Below the pieces are notes generated by a model. It was not told the origin of the DNA. It saw nothing but the letters and a program-made list of their open reading frames with translations, and made no database searches. A DNA stretch of 64,000 nucleotides, taken from Vibrio coralliilyticus. Lineage in GTDB: Bacteria; Pseudomonadota; Gammaproteobacteria; Enterobacterales; Vibrionaceae. A program made the translations under genes and the position numbers. Numbering within the stretch: the first letter of the stretch is position 1; each line of letters starts with the position of its first letter. The stretch spans positions 1,426,001 through 1,490,000 of the forward strand of contig NZ_CP024627.1 in the NCBI RefSeq assembly GCF_024449095.1, written 5' to 3'. Shown here one piece after another: positions 54,449-64,000 of this stretch.

Positions 54449-55696
54449 CTATTGAGAAGGTGTTGTAGCCTTTAACTCATGAGACGTTTCAGTTTGTGTC
54501 TTGTTGTCTTTAACTACCGGCTCAATACTGATTGAGTTTAACTTGTAGCAAAGGGTAAAAATTGTCAGATATAGAGTCATTCCCCCACTAATCACATAGG
54601 CCCATCCACCATGCTGCCAGCAGTAAATTAAGAAGAATCCTCCTAAACTACCGCCTACGTAATAGTGCACGAGGTATAATGCGGTTGCTGTTGCTTTGGC
54701 ACTGGTGGCTTTTTGGCTGACCCAAGCGTAAGCCAAAGTATGAGTGAAGAAAGCCCCAAAGCTTATTAGGGCTAAGCCTAGAATCATAAATGGAATACGG
54801 TCAATGTAGGCGACCAACATTCCTAGTAGGCTGATCATGGTGCCGCAAACCATACCGGATATGGGTTGATGGTTGCGGTTCCATACAGAAGTCAGCTTAG
54901 AACTTAGTGTACCGGGTAAGTAGCAAAGGAAAATCAACGATGCTAACCCTATCGGTAAAGAGTGGGGAGCTGCAACGAGTCGGAACCCCATGACCGAATA
55001 CAAGTTTACGAATAGAGCGAAATTCACTCCGCCAATCAGCATTGCGAGCCAAATAGTCTGGTTCTTGAGATGCTTGATGAGTGCTCGGTTGTGATACCTC
55101 AGCATACCTTTTTGAGGCACAAAATGTTTCTGCTTTGGCAACATCACACAGACGGCTAGGGCACCAATGAAAGTCAATATCGCCATGACAATAACCGCCT
55201 GTTGCCAGCCAAGTGCGTCGGTAAGCGTCCCTCCGACAATACGCCCGGTGATCCCGCCGAGTGAGTTAGCGGCAATGTAGCCACCAATAGCTTGCCCAAA
55301 AGCTTTTGGCGAGAGTTCTTCGACCATGTAAGCGACAGCAACGGAAGCAAATGCAGCGATCGCAATGCCCATTAAAGCGCGCATAGCCACCAAACTGATC
55401 AATGATGGAAAGAGCAGCATACAAAGACCAATCACTGGCATTGTAAGAAGTCCTGCTAGCATGACGCGTTTACGTCCAGTTGCTTCAGAGGCAACAGCCC
55501 AAGGAACCAAGCTGAATGAAAGTGCGAGTGTTGTTGCAGCAAATAGCCAGTTAACCTGAGTTTCGGACACTGAAAAGTGCACTGCCATATAGGGAAGCAT
55601 TGGCTGGAACAAGTATAAGTTACAGAAAATAATGAAGGATCCCAATGCGAGGCTCAAAGTGACCCGTCGGTAATCTTGAGTGCCTAATTCGATCAT
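54449..55696 (-). CDS. MFS transporter, YnfM-like
   Basis: A 415-residue major-facilitator protein with about 12 membrane segments. The loop motif between segments 2 and 3 (ATGRKRVML) and the FQPMLPYMAVHF start fit drug/sugar efflux types related to E. coli YnfM. A LysR gene is divergent from it, the same arrangement as ynfL-ynfM. Substrate unknown. Confidence 0.88.
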   Translation of the reverse strand: MIELGTQDYRRVTLSLALGSFIIFCNLYLFQPMLPYMAVHFSVSETQVNWLFAATTLALSFSLVPWAVASEATGRKRVMLAGLLTMPVIGLCMLLFPSLISLVAMRALMGIAIAAFASVAVAYMVEELSPKAFGQAIGGYIAANSLGGITGRIVGGTLTDALGWQQAVIVMAILTFIGALAVCVMLPKQKHFVPQKGMLRYHNRALIKHLKNQTIWLAMLIGGVNFALFVNLYSVMGFRLVAAPHSLPIGLASLIFLCYLPGTLSSKLTSVWNRNHQPISGMVCGTMISLLGMLVAYIDRIPFMILGLALISFGAFFTHTLAYAWVSQKATSAKATATALYLVHYYVGGSLGGFFLIYCWQHGGWAYVISGGMTLYLTIFTLCYKLNSISIEPVVKDNKTQTETSHELKATTPSQ

Positions 55697-55809
55697 TGAA
55701 GGTGTGCCTTAGAAATTCAATCGGTTAATGTGATCAAAATATCAGCGAGATGAAGATTAATAAAATATATTAAAAATATGGATACTATATATAAAATATA
55801 TGAAGAAAT

Positions 55810-56679
55810 ATGGACTCTCGACACCTGAAACATTTCGTCTCTGTAGCAGAGCATGGCCACTTCACCATGGCTGCAAAAGCACTGCATATTGCGCAACCCG
55901 CATTAAGCATTTCAATAAAAAAATTTGAACAGCAACTTGGTGTTGAATTGTTCCGTAGAGAAGAACGACAAATAACGTTAACTGATGAAGGCAAGGTGCT
56001 GTATGAACATGCCAAGCGAGTGCTGCAACAAATCGATGACGCCAAATTAGCCATCGACGAAATGCGAGGTTTAGAGAAAGGGGAAGTCAGGTTGGGAGCA
56101 CCAAGCATGATGGGATCCTATTTCTTTCCGCAGGTTTTGATGGCATTCAAGACACATTATCCCAATCTCAAATTAACCCTTATTGATGCGGGCGCTCGTT
56201 CAATCAGAAAGATGCTCTTGAATGGAGAGCTCGATATTGGTGTCATTGATGATGAAAATGTACCTGATGATCTGGAAACGGACCATTTGTTGAATGTTGA
56301 AATGGTTGCAGTCGTTGGCCCCGAACACCCACTTGCTGAAAAGAAAAGTATTAGTTTCACCGAGTTCTTTGAACATGAATTGGTGATGTTTAAGCCCGGG
56401 TATTTCCACCGTGACTTCGTGGAAAGCAAAGCGCGTCAGTATGAAAAGAAGATGAATTTTTCTTTTGAAACCAATTTGCTACCAATGATATTAAGCATTG
56501 TGAAGCATGAGTTTGCTATTACTGCTCTACTTAAGCTGGTCACGGAGCATGAGAAAGATGTGGTTGCTGTGCCTTTTGATGATCCCGTCAACTTACGCTT
56601 ATCTCTCGCATGGCGAAAAGATGGTTATCTATCCATCGCTGATCGGACATTCATTGAATTTGTTAAGCAGTATGTGTAG
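55810..56679 (+). CDS. LysR-family regulator
   Basis: A 289-residue activator/repressor with the LysR winged helix (MDSRHLKHFVSVAEHGHFTMAAKALHIAQPALSISIKKFEQQLGVELF) and a C-terminal substrate-binding domain. It is divergent from the MFS gene across a 113-bp AT-rich gap and probably controls it. Confidence 0.93.
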   Translation: MDSRHLKHFVSVAEHGHFTMAAKALHIAQPALSISIKKFEQQLGVELFRREERQITLTDEGKVLYEHAKRVLQQIDDAKLAIDEMRGLEKGEVRLGAPSMMGSYFFPQVLMAFKTHYPNLKLTLIDAGARSIRKMLLNGELDIGVIDDENVPDDLETDHLLNVEMVAVVGPEHPLAEKKSISFTEFFEHELVMFKPGYFHRDFVESKARQYEKKMNFSFETNLLPMILSIVKHEFAITALLKLVTEHEKDVVAVPFDDPVNLRLSLAWRKDGYLSIADRTFIEFVKQYV

Positions 56680-56775
56680 CTCATGTAGCTCACACTTTCC
56701 CCTAAGTTGGTCGCAACATTGTTTCGATTAGAGTAGTTTGATTGGATACAAAGTTCAGGGAAGGAATGCAGTGAA

Positions 56776-58233
56776 ATGCAATTGAAGATTGAAGATCTGA
56801 TGGTTGAAATTGGCGCGAGTAAGTTGGAAATTACGCGATGGGATATTGAGCAAGACCAATCATGGGGCGTGTTTAGTACAGAAGGCAATATTGGTTCTAC
56901 TCTGGGCTGTTTGCTTTGTGGGGAGTTGGAGGGAGTCGAGGGAGGTTTCGCTATATCTGAAGGTCGAGTCGCTCAGGTCTCTCTTGTCGAGCAACAGCGG
57001 TTGCTAGAAGATGAGCTCGCGAAAGACGATACCGACTTTCTAGACCGAATAGATAATGGGAGCACTGTTCAGACTCTGATCTATGAGCAGTGTCAAGATG
57101 AAGCGCTAACTCAACGACTGCTTAAAGAGTTAGATCTTAAACACCTCAGTGATAGTGGTTTTCGTGTTCTCTCCACAGGAGAAACACGGCGAGTTATGTT
57201 AGCACGAGCGCTGGCAACCAAGCCGGATTTGATTGTTCTTGATAATCCATTTACAGGTCTCGATGTCACTCACCGTTCAGCGCTTGCGGAGTATCTAGCG
57301 GCACTGTCGAAATCACTTCAGATGATCATCACATTTAACCGAGAGGAAGATGTGCCTAGCTGGATTGAGCAAGTTGCGTTGTTTAATCAGGGAAAACTCG
57401 AGAGTGTCATGGACATCGAATCTTGGCATCAACACCCGGTCATCAATCAAATCAAAGCCCAATCTAAACAGCAGAGTGAACAGATGATGTCTCTTATTCG
57501 TCGTCATCAGCACACCACAGAATTTAACAATCCGATATTTGAACTTAAGGAGGGTAAGGTCGAATACACAGAGAAAACAATTTTCTCTGGTGTAAATTGG
57601 AGAATCGACAAAGGTCAGCACTGGCAGGTTAAAGGCCCTAATGGTTGTGGGAAAAGTACGTTACTTGGATTGATTTTTGGTGATCATCCGCAGTGCTATT
57701 CTAACGATATTCATATCTTGGGGAATAAACGTGGTTCAGGTGAATCTATTTGGGATATTAAAAAACACATTGGGATGGTGTCGTCTGCATTACATCTGCA
57801 ATATCGTGTCAGTTGTAGCGCACTAGAAGTTATCCTTTCTGGCTTTTATGACTCTATTGGTCTCTATCAATCGCCTTCCAAAAAGGAAGTCCAAGTCGCT
57901 CAAGAGTGGCTGGAAATACTGCATATGTCAGAGTACGAAAAAACCTCTTTTAAGCAACTTGAGTACGGTCAGCAGCGTCTGTTATTGATTGCCAGAGCGA
58001 TAATAAAACAACCAGCAATTCTAATCCTAGATGAACCTTATCAGGGGCTTGACTACTTAGGCAGGAGACTGGTTAAAAATACGCTCGAGCTGATTGCTAA
58101 GGAAAACTTGAGCCAGCTTCTTTACGTTTCTCACTATCAAAATGACAAGCTAGAAAGTATCCATAACGAACTAGAGTTTTGCTTCGATCAAACTCATGCA
58201 TGCTACAAGACTATCATTCACCAATCGCTGTAA
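56776..58233 (+). CDS. modF: ModF-like tandem ABC ATPase
   Basis: A 485-residue protein with two ABC ATPase domains, the layout of ModF, which is linked to molybdate handling in E. coli but not essential for uptake. The second domain is intact: GPNGCGKSTLLGLIFG, LEYGQQRLLLIARA and LILDEPYQGLD. The first has lost the P-loop lysine (STEGNIGSTLG) and has LVLDNPFTGLD, with Asn for the catalytic Glu, so only the second can hydrolyse ATP. No modABC genes are nearby. Confidence 0.8.
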   Translation: MQLKIEDLMVEIGASKLEITRWDIEQDQSWGVFSTEGNIGSTLGCLLCGELEGVEGGFAISEGRVAQVSLVEQQRLLEDELAKDDTDFLDRIDNGSTVQTLIYEQCQDEALTQRLLKELDLKHLSDSGFRVLSTGETRRVMLARALATKPDLIVLDNPFTGLDVTHRSALAEYLAALSKSLQMIITFNREEDVPSWIEQVALFNQGKLESVMDIESWHQHPVINQIKAQSKQQSEQMMSLIRRHQHTTEFNNPIFELKEGKVEYTEKTIFSGVNWRIDKGQHWQVKGPNGCGKSTLLGLIFGDHPQCYSNDIHILGNKRGSGESIWDIKKHIGMVSSALHLQYRVSCSALEVILSGFYDSIGLYQSPSKKEVQVAQEWLEILHMSEYEKTSFKQLEYGQQRLLLIARAIIKQPAILILDEPYQGLDYLGRRLVKNTLELIAKENLSQLLYVSHYQNDKLESIHNELEFCFDQTHACYKTIIHQSL

Positions 58234-58381
58234 TGAGAGAGGTGATATTCTCTGGTTGATGGCCTAAACAGCGGGTGCCCTCAATTTTTGTTTTTTAAAG
58301 TCAATAAATTACTGGAAAAAACGTCATGCTTTCCTAGGCTAATTATAGAAATAAAGGATAACGACTAACTTGGTGATCTAT

Positions 58382-59596
58382 ATGGCTAGGAAATTTTTGA
58401 TTGGAGTGATGCTACTATTCAGCGGTTTGGTTCATGCGACTAAACCCGATGTGCTAAGAGTGTATTTGGATGCCGATAGAACTGGGCATCTAGAGTCGGC
58501 ACTTTCCATTGAGCATGGGGTTAAGGTGGCTTTCGCTCAACAAGGAAATCAAATTTCGGGCATTCCGGTTGAGTTTGTAACGACCGATCACCGAGGAAAC
58601 GTACTGCGTAGTAAGAGAAATATGGATCGTTTCCTAAAAGATAATAATGGATTGGTTTATTTTGCTGGAATGCATTCGCCGCCTTTAATGAAATATCGAG
58701 AATACATCAATAAATCCAAGATGCTGACGCTAGTACCATGGGCAGCCGGTACGCCAATAACCCGTTACCCTTCAGCGGAAGATAACTATGTATTTCGCCT
58801 TTCTGTCGATGACTCTAAGGTTGGGAAAATATTGGTTAACTATGCATTAGAGCAGCAATGTAAACAACCTCACTTGGTGTTAGAGAATACAGGGTGGGGG
58901 AAATCCAATCACAAAGCCATGATGTCTGCGTTACCTAAAGACCTCACCGAGCAGGTTAAAACAAGCTGGTTTAATTGGGGGATTAAGAATGTTGATGCGC
59001 GGATTTTGATTCGTGAAGCCCAATCCAGTGGTGCGGACTGCGTATTACTGGTAGCGAATAGCCGTGAAGGCAAATTGATTGTGGAAAGTGTGGCAGATAT
59101 TGATATAGAAATGCCGATATACAGCCATTGGGGAATTACGGGAGGGAAGTTTGCACAAAATGTCCCTTTCTCTATCCGCGAGAAAGCTAATCTTCACTTC
59201 ATCCAATCGTGTTTCAACTTTTATAGCTCTGAGTTAAATACTTTTAGCCAAAATGTGTTTAGAGACGCCAAAAAACTATTTCCAGCGTACTTTGAAGACA
59301 CCAATATTGAGGCTCCAGCCGGGTTTGTTCATGGTTACGATCTGGCAAAAATATTCATTGAAGCAGCCAGTCGAATAGAGTTAACGGACAATGTGGAATC
59401 TAATCGTATCGCGCTAAAAAATGCTTTGGAATCAAGCGATATCATTGTGCAAGGGCTAATTAAAGAATATCAATCACCATTTTCTCCCTTCTCTGAAGAA
59501 AATTTTGATGCCCATGAAGCATTAGGTGCTGATGATTTATGTATGGCGACTTACGATGATAAAAACGCTGTAAAACTGAAGCCTAAATCCATTTAA
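58382..59596 (+). CDS. Periplasmic binding protein (LivJ/Peripla_BP type)
   Basis: A 404-residue secreted protein; the signal peptide is MARKFLIGVMLLFSGLVHA. It has a type-1 periplasmic-binding-protein fold (LESALSIEHGVKVAFAQQGNQISG..., MLTLVPWAAGTPITRY). No ABC permease lies nearby; instead a hybrid kinase follows 19 bases downstream, so it probably feeds ligand information to that kinase. The ATG at 58382 is chosen over an upstream GTG. Ligand unknown. Confidence 0.85.
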   Translation: MARKFLIGVMLLFSGLVHATKPDVLRVYLDADRTGHLESALSIEHGVKVAFAQQGNQISGIPVEFVTTDHRGNVLRSKRNMDRFLKDNNGLVYFAGMHSPPLMKYREYINKSKMLTLVPWAAGTPITRYPSAEDNYVFRLSVDDSKVGKILVNYALEQQCKQPHLVLENTGWGKSNHKAMMSALPKDLTEQVKTSWFNWGIKNVDARILIREAQSSGADCVLLVANSREGKLIVESVADIDIEMPIYSHWGITGGKFAQNVPFSIREKANLHFIQSCFNFYSSELNTFSQNVFRDAKKLFPAYFEDTNIEAPAGFVHGYDLAKIFIEAASRIELTDNVESNRIALKNALESSDIIVQGLIKEYQSPFSPFSEENFDAHEALGADDLCMATYDDKNAVKLKPKSI

Positions 59597-59615
59597 GTAC
59601 AGGTAACGCAGGTCT

Positions 59616-62060
59616 ATGTTGAAGTTTGATAAGAAGAATGGAATGCATTTGTTTTCGTTGTTTCTCATCGTTGGGGCCTGCGTATTCATGCTTGCAAGTT
59701 TTGCCTTTGTTCAACATCAAGCCAGAGAGACGGCACAAATCCTTATTAACGAGAGTCTAAAAGGAAAATTCGTTGCCATTGAGAGATATGTACTCGAGTT
59801 TCTGAAGCTGCATGAGCAAAGGCTTGGACGTGTCACTTCTCACCCTGTTGTCACAAGAGCGGTATTAGAAGGGGTGGATAATCGCAGCGCATTTAAAGAT
59901 CAACTTGATGTAATTAAGTCATCTGGCTCGACCGCCTACGTCAATATATATGATTTTTCAGGAGGGGAGATTTATCAAGAAATAGCCCTTCCAGATACGG
60001 TACTAACCTTCATTACAACTGGTGTAGAAAATGAGTCATTAATGGATGAACAGTCATACTCACTGTTTAAATATGGTGGAAGAGACTATCTTCTGCTTAC
60101 TTCTCCAATCTTATATAACGATTACGCAGAAGGCCTAGGTACCTATGTCACACCACTGGATGAGAGCCAGTTTTTCGAGAGCTTAGGCACAGATAGTTTG
60201 CATTGGTTTGGTATTGCTCAAAATCGACTGAATTGGGAGATGAGTCCACCCAATAATTGGAAGGTTGATACCTTTCCTATCGAAGGAACTGAGTTGACCT
60301 TAATGTATTCGGTATCACCACAGTTGGTGGTGAACGCTAGATCCAATTTAATGGAAAGCTTATTTATTGGCATGCTCACTGCCACTGGGATGACGCTGAT
60401 TGTTATGTTTATCTTTGGGCGTAGAGTTCTGGTCTCGCCATTCCTAAAATTGGCAGAGTCAGAGCAACGTTTATATAAGCAGTCAGAATCTTTGAAAATA
60501 CGAGAGGCAGAATCGGCTCGATTAGCACGCGTGGTTAAGCATATGCGTGATGCCGTGGTGTTCACTGACCTAAATGCCAAAGTGACATGGGTTAATGGAG
60601 CTTTTGAACAGCTGACAGGTTATTCGTTATCTGAACTAGTGGGTAAAAAGCCTAGCCAACTGCTTCAAGGAGCGGATACAGATAGACAAACCACAAAGAA
60701 AATGCGTGATTTCATCGACCGCAGAGAACCGGGTTTCTTTGAGCTGCTGAATTATAACAAAGACGGAGAGTCATACTGGATTGAAATTGCACTGACTCCT
60801 TTATATTCCACAGATGGGCAGATTGAGGGCTTTATGGCTGTCGAGCGCGATATTACCCAGCGTGTTGAGCTTGAAGAGTCTCTAAAAATAAAAGCTGTAG
60901 AAGCGGAAGCGGCGAACATAGCTAAATCTCAATTTTTAGCCGCGATGAGCCATGAACTAAGAACGCCGATGAATGGTATTCTTGGTGTCGGAGATCTACT
61001 TAAAAACACAAACCTTAGCCAAGAGCAGCAAGAGTACGTGGACACTTTAGTGAGCTCTGGGAAACACATGTTAAATGTGCTGAATGATATTCTTGATTTC
61101 TCAAAAATCGAAGCGGGAAAACTCGAACTTGAAAAAACAGAGTTTTCTCTACAGGACGTGGCGACAAGGCTGACTCGGCTTTATGAACCTCTGTGTGCTG
61201 ACAAACACCTTGAGTTCAAATGTACCTACCCTCAATCATCTGATAAAGCACTAATCGCGGATGAAACGCGCATACTGCAAATCTTACAAAACTTGCTCAG
61301 TAATGCCTTAAAGTTCACTTCGGAAGGAGGGATTAGCCTAACTTTAGATGTGGTGAAGCAAAGTCAGAAAACAGAGCTTCATATGGTGGTTGCTGATACA
61401 GGTATAGGGATAAGTTCGGAAAAGCAATCAGTGATTTTTGACCCTTTTGCTCAAGCGGAAAACGATACCACGCGTCGATTTGGTGGAACGGGCTTAGGCT
61501 TGTCTATTACACGTGATTTGGTCAAAGCAATGAAGGGGACGATTGACTTAAACAGTACCGTCGAAGAGGGTAGCCAGTTTACGGTGATCGTTCCTATTGA
61601 ATTGAAAACTGTACAAGTTCGTCAGACTCATGAGAAGCAGGAACAGCTCCCAGAGTTCGACGGATCAGGCCTGAGTGTTCTTATTGCGGAAGACACGAGA
61701 GTCAACGCCTTGGTTTTAGGTAAATTCCTTAAAAACAAAGGGTTTGAATATGAAGTGGTTGAGAATGGTGAATTGGCTGTGGAAAGAGTGCAAAATCAAC
61801 ATTTCGATTGTGTCTTAATGGATAACCATATGCCAGTGATGGATGGGTTGAAGGCAACCAAAGCGATTGTTGAACTAGGCTTAACGTCCCCTCCAGTGAT
61901 CATTGGTTGTACTGCTGACGCATTTGAACAAACAAGAGAGCGAATGATCTCTGCAGGCTGTGCAGATGTCATTACCAAACCTATCAGTTCAGACAAACTG
62001 GATGAAGTATTTCACGCAACGCTTAAAACTTTGGAAGAAAAAGCGATGCGCGAAGCATGA
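59616..62060 (+). CDS. Hybrid sensor histidine kinase
   Basis: An 814-residue membrane kinase. Domains in order: membrane segment ~11-31, periplasmic sensor ~32-247, membrane segment ~248-268, PAS ~305-410, HisKA with the phosphorylated His at ~446 (AAMSHELRTP), HATPase with N563 and the G boxes (ADTGIGIS, FGGTGLGLS), and a receiver (~686-805) with the acceptor Asp at ~736 (LMDNHMPVMDG). There is no HPt domain, so the signal must go to a separate HPt protein, as in LuxQ. The partner binding protein is directly upstream. Confidence 0.92.
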   Translation: MLKFDKKNGMHLFSLFLIVGACVFMLASFAFVQHQARETAQILINESLKGKFVAIERYVLEFLKLHEQRLGRVTSHPVVTRAVLEGVDNRSAFKDQLDVIKSSGSTAYVNIYDFSGGEIYQEIALPDTVLTFITTGVENESLMDEQSYSLFKYGGRDYLLLTSPILYNDYAEGLGTYVTPLDESQFFESLGTDSLHWFGIAQNRLNWEMSPPNNWKVDTFPIEGTELTLMYSVSPQLVVNARSNLMESLFIGMLTATGMTLIVMFIFGRRVLVSPFLKLAESEQRLYKQSESLKIREAESARLARVVKHMRDAVVFTDLNAKVTWVNGAFEQLTGYSLSELVGKKPSQLLQGADTDRQTTKKMRDFIDRREPGFFELLNYNKDGESYWIEIALTPLYSTDGQIEGFMAVERDITQRVELEESLKIKAVEAEAANIAKSQFLAAMSHELRTPMNGILGVGDLLKNTNLSQEQQEYVDTLVSSGKHMLNVLNDILDFSKIEAGKLELEKTEFSLQDVATRLTRLYEPLCADKHLEFKCTYPQSSDKALIADETRILQILQNLLSNALKFTSEGGISLTLDVVKQSQKTELHMVVADTGIGISSEKQSVIFDPFAQAENDTTRRFGGTGLGLSITRDLVKAMKGTIDLNSTVEEGSQFTVIVPIELKTVQVRQTHEKQEQLPEFDGSGLSVLIAEDTRVNALVLGKFLKNKGFEYEVVENGELAVERVQNQHFDCVLMDNHMPVMDGLKATKAIVELGLTSPPVIIGCTADAFEQTRERMISAGCADVITKPISSDKLDEVFHATLKTLEEKAMREA

Positions 62061-62064
62061 TTGA

Positions 62065-62295
62065 TCACTTTGAGTTGTACATCTTTTCGAAATTTTTCGG
62101 GTTCCAGCCAATCATATAGCGATCACCAATTTTGAGTACGGGCAAAGAACGAGCGCCGATCGCATCAAGCTCTTTGCGACCGCGTTGCATTTTGGCGTTA
62201 GTTAACCTGTAGGCGTACCCTTTTTCATCTAAGTATCGCTGGGCATCTTTACAGTGCGGGCATTTATCCTTCACATATAGGACAAGTCTTTTCAT
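62065..62295 (-). CDS. Glutaredoxin-family protein
   Basis: A 76-residue thioredoxin-fold protein with the dithiol site KCPHC and the glutathione-binding SLPVLKIGDRYMIGW region. It reduces disulfides or glutathionylated thiols; small GrxA/NrdH type. It converges on the hybrid kinase gene with a 4-bp gap. Confidence 0.9.
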   Translation of the reverse strand: MKRLVLYVKDKCPHCKDAQRYLDEKGYAYRLTNAKMQRGRKELDAIGARSLPVLKIGDRYMIGWNPKNFEKMYNSK

Positions 62296-62404
62296 CGTAA
62301 ATTCCTAATCTTGCTTTGCAGCAGAGTGTAATGAAAAGACAGTGAATGGCAAGTGTGATTCGGGTAGACTGGCACACCTTGTTCTTTGCACTGATATTTA
62401 CGCT

Positions 62405-62914
62405 ATGAATCCAGTTCGTCGTTACATCCAAGGTTATCCAGAACATATTATTAATCCAGTGACAGAATTGTTGGAAACAGGACAGTTGCAGAAATGGTTT
62501 AAGCGTCGTTATCCGGAAAATCACGAGATTAAAAGCGAGAAAGCGCTGTTTGAGTACACAATGGCGATAAAAAATCGCTATATGAAAAAAACATCGCCCA
62601 TCAGTAAGGTGGTATACGACAATAAGATTCACCTTATCAACAATGCGTTAGGGCTACATACTTACGTCGCTAAAGTGCACGGCGGTAAAATTAAATCCAA
62701 AAATGAAATCCGCATCGCCAGTGTGTTTAGAAATGCCCCTGAACCTTTGCTGAGAATGCTTGTGGTTCATGAGCTTGCACACCTGAAAGAAAAAGACCAT
62801 AACAAAGCGTTTTACCAACTTTGCTGCCATATGGAACCTGACTATCACCAACTTGAGCTCGATGCTCGATTATTTATGATATATACCGAGACGGTAGAGA
62901 AAACGAATAAGTAA
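62405..62914 (+). CDS. YgjP-like zinc metallopeptidase
   Basis: A 169-residue protein with the zinc motif VVHELAHLKEKDHNKAFY (HExxH), typical of the YgjP/DUF45 and SprT-like group of small metallopeptidases. The ATG at 62405 (MNPVRRY) is chosen because upstream sequence is not conserved-looking. Eight bases separate it from rlmF, so the two are probably co-transcribed. Confidence 0.8.
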   Translation: MNPVRRYIQGYPEHIINPVTELLETGQLQKWFKRRYPENHEIKSEKALFEYTMAIKNRYMKKTSPISKVVYDNKIHLINNALGLHTYVAKVHGGKIKSKNEIRIASVFRNAPEPLLRMLVVHELAHLKEKDHNKAFYQLCCHMEPDYHQLELDARLFMIYTETVEKTNK

Positions 62915-62922
62915 ACTGATTT

Positions 62923-63963
62923 ATGATTGAGCAGAACAAGCGAACAAGCCCGAAATACACAGGCAAGCCGTCAGGAGAAATGAAAGTCACGGTTTTAAAA
63001 GGAAAAGCGGGATTACACCAGCGTAATCTGCATCGAGGTCGCTACGATTTTTCTCAATTAGTGAAAGTGACCCCAGAGTTGAAAAGGCATGTTGTTAAAA
63101 ATCCGAAAGGTGAGGCGTCCATTAACTTCTCTGATCCTGTTGCCGTCAAATTACTCAACAAAGCCTTACTGGTTCATCATTACGGCATTGTCTTTTGGGA
63201 TATTCCCGAGGGTTATCTGTGTCCGCCAATTCCCGGTCGTGCCGACTATATCCACCGCTTAGCCGAGTTGCTAGTGCAAGATAACAAGCAGATAAACCAC
63301 GAAAAAGTCAGGGCACTGGATGTCGGAGTAGGGGCAAATTGTATTTATCCTATCATCGCAGCAACGCAGTACCGATGGCAGTACGTAGGCTCTGATATTG
63401 ATCCGGTTTCTATTGAGAACGCCAATCAGATTGTTGAAAGTAATGCTGAACTCAAACCACTAATAGAGTGCCGTTTGCAAACACAAAGTCGGTATTTCTT
63501 TAAAGGTATCATTCAAAGCGATGAGTATTTTGAGTTAACAACTTGTAACCCGCCATTTCACAGATCCTTACAGGAAGCGCAACAAGGTACGGAACGTAAA
63601 ATTAACAACCTCAACCGCAGTAAGCAGCAACGTGGCTTATACAGAGAAAAAGAGAAATACAAAGCATCACCTATACTTAACTTTGGTGGCCAAAATGCGG
63701 AACTTTGGTGCCCTGGAGGTGAAGCGGCCTTTATCAAGAACCTTGCGTTTGAAAGCCGTGACTTTGCGAAACAAGTATTGTGGTTTTCTACTTTGATTTC
63801 CAAAAAAGAGAACGTACGTTGGATGCGCAAGAACCTCGCTAAAGTTGGTGCGAAAGAGGTACAAATAGTTGAAATGAGTCAAGGGCACAAAGTGAGCCGG
63901 TTTATGGCATGGACGTTTCAAACGCCAGCTGAAAGACAAGGCTGGTACAACTCAAAACAGTAA
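62923..63963 (+). CDS. rlmF: 23S rRNA adenine(1618)-N6-methyltransferase
   Basis: A 346-residue SAM-dependent rRNA methyltransferase. The SAM motif is [18 protein letters not shown] and the catalytic N6-adenine motif is TCNPPFH (NPPF). The RNA-binding start ([25 protein letters not shown]) and [25 protein letters not shown] segment are typical of RlmF/YbiN. Confidence 0.95.
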   Translation: MIEQNKRTSPKYTGKPSGEMKVTVLKGKAGLHQRNLHRGRYDFSQLVKVTPELKRHVVKNPKGEASINFSDPVAVKLLNKALLVHHYGIVFWDIPEGYLCPPIPGRADYIHRLAELLVQDNKQINHEKVRALDVGVGANCIYPIIAATQYRWQYVGSDIDPVSIENANQIVESNAELKPLIECRLQTQSRYFFKGIIQSDEYFELTTCNPPFHRSLQEAQQGTERKINNLNRSKQQRGLYREKEKYKASPILNFGGQNAELWCPGGEAAFIKNLAFESRDFAKQVLWFSTLISKKENVRWMRKNLAKVGAKEVQIVEMSQGHKVSRFMAWTFQTPAERQGWYNSKQ

Positions 63964-63977
63964 CCAAAGGAGGGCAT

Positions 63978-64000
63978 ATGGATGTCGAAATTTATATGCC
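63978..64000 (+). CDS. Start of a gene cut by the window edge
   Basis: An ATG follows an AGGAGG ribosome site (63968-63973) and reads MDVEIYM before the window ends. Nothing more can be said. Confidence 0.5.

Noticed and set aside
61796-61996. Minus-strand ORFs inside the hybrid kinase and other long genes
   Set aside because: They lie wholly inside well-supported coding regions with clear domains and lack ribosome sites.

Overview
The window looks like Vibrio chromosomal DNA, probably the large chromosome. The evidence is a run of Vibrio-type integron recombination sites (attC, ~95-125 bp, starting TAACAA and ending in a GTTAGGT-like core) followed by a block of housekeeping and metabolic genes of clear vibrio type (hpd-hmgA-fah-maiA, hutCIGUH, relV, tpm, purT, cdd-yohKJ, sbcB, tcyP, cobTSC, btuCD, rlmF). 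The species cannot be named from sequence alone.

Region 1 (1-9.4 kb) is the distal end of a chromosomal superintegron. The attC orientation puts the integrase to the left, outside the window. Cassettes carry a PhzF-family protein (5' end cut by the window), two unknown proteins, a GNAT acetyltransferase, a Phd/ParE toxin-antitoxin pair with its own promoter, ORF-less cassettes, two broken cassette genes, two secreted BspA-type repeat proteins (one expanded to 14 repeats of 25 residues, one minimal), a lipoprotein with a rhombosortase-type C-terminal signal, and a truncated YrhK gene that marks the edge of the array. An IS3-family element (3168-4369) has damaged the array.

Region 2 (9.4-23.4 kb) starts with a divergent TetR/HPP membrane protein pair with two clear operators. 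It continues with the tyrosine catabolic operon (4-hydroxyphenylpyruvate to fumarate and acetoacetate), a small zinc-ribbon protein missing from simple ORF lists, a Sel1/J-domain membrane protein, an OmpA-like lipoprotein whose frame runs through its own terminator, DUF2786 and CheX-like DUF3334 proteins, YdiJ, a small membrane methyltransferase and DUF3581.

Region 3 (23.4-43.2 kb) holds the histidine utilisation operon with its repressor HutC and two HutC-like operators, then Spo0M-like, DUF3187 and ASCH proteins, the small alarmone synthetase RelV (with a signal peptide), tpm, purT with a PurR palindrome, an HD-GYP phosphodiesterase, cdd with CRP sites, the yohJK holin-like pair, sbcB, the cystine transporter tcyP and an atypical SDR.

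Region 4 (43.6-64 kb) holds B12 salvage (cobT-cobS-cobC) and uptake (btuC-btuD) genes, separated by an M3 peptidase and astE. Then come a probable intergenic small RNA with a full sigma-54 promoter layout, a MazG-like pyrophosphohydrolase, a GAF-GGDEF cyclase, DUF1415, an MFS exporter with divergent LysR, ModF, a periplasmic binding protein paired with a hybrid histidine kinase (LuxPQ-like layout), a glutaredoxin, a YgjP-like metallopeptidase and rlmF.

The strongest new candidate is the 51.69-51.95 kb intergenic locus: palindromic enhancer, IHF site, -24/-12 promoter, ~130-nt structured RNA and strong terminator, with no ORF.
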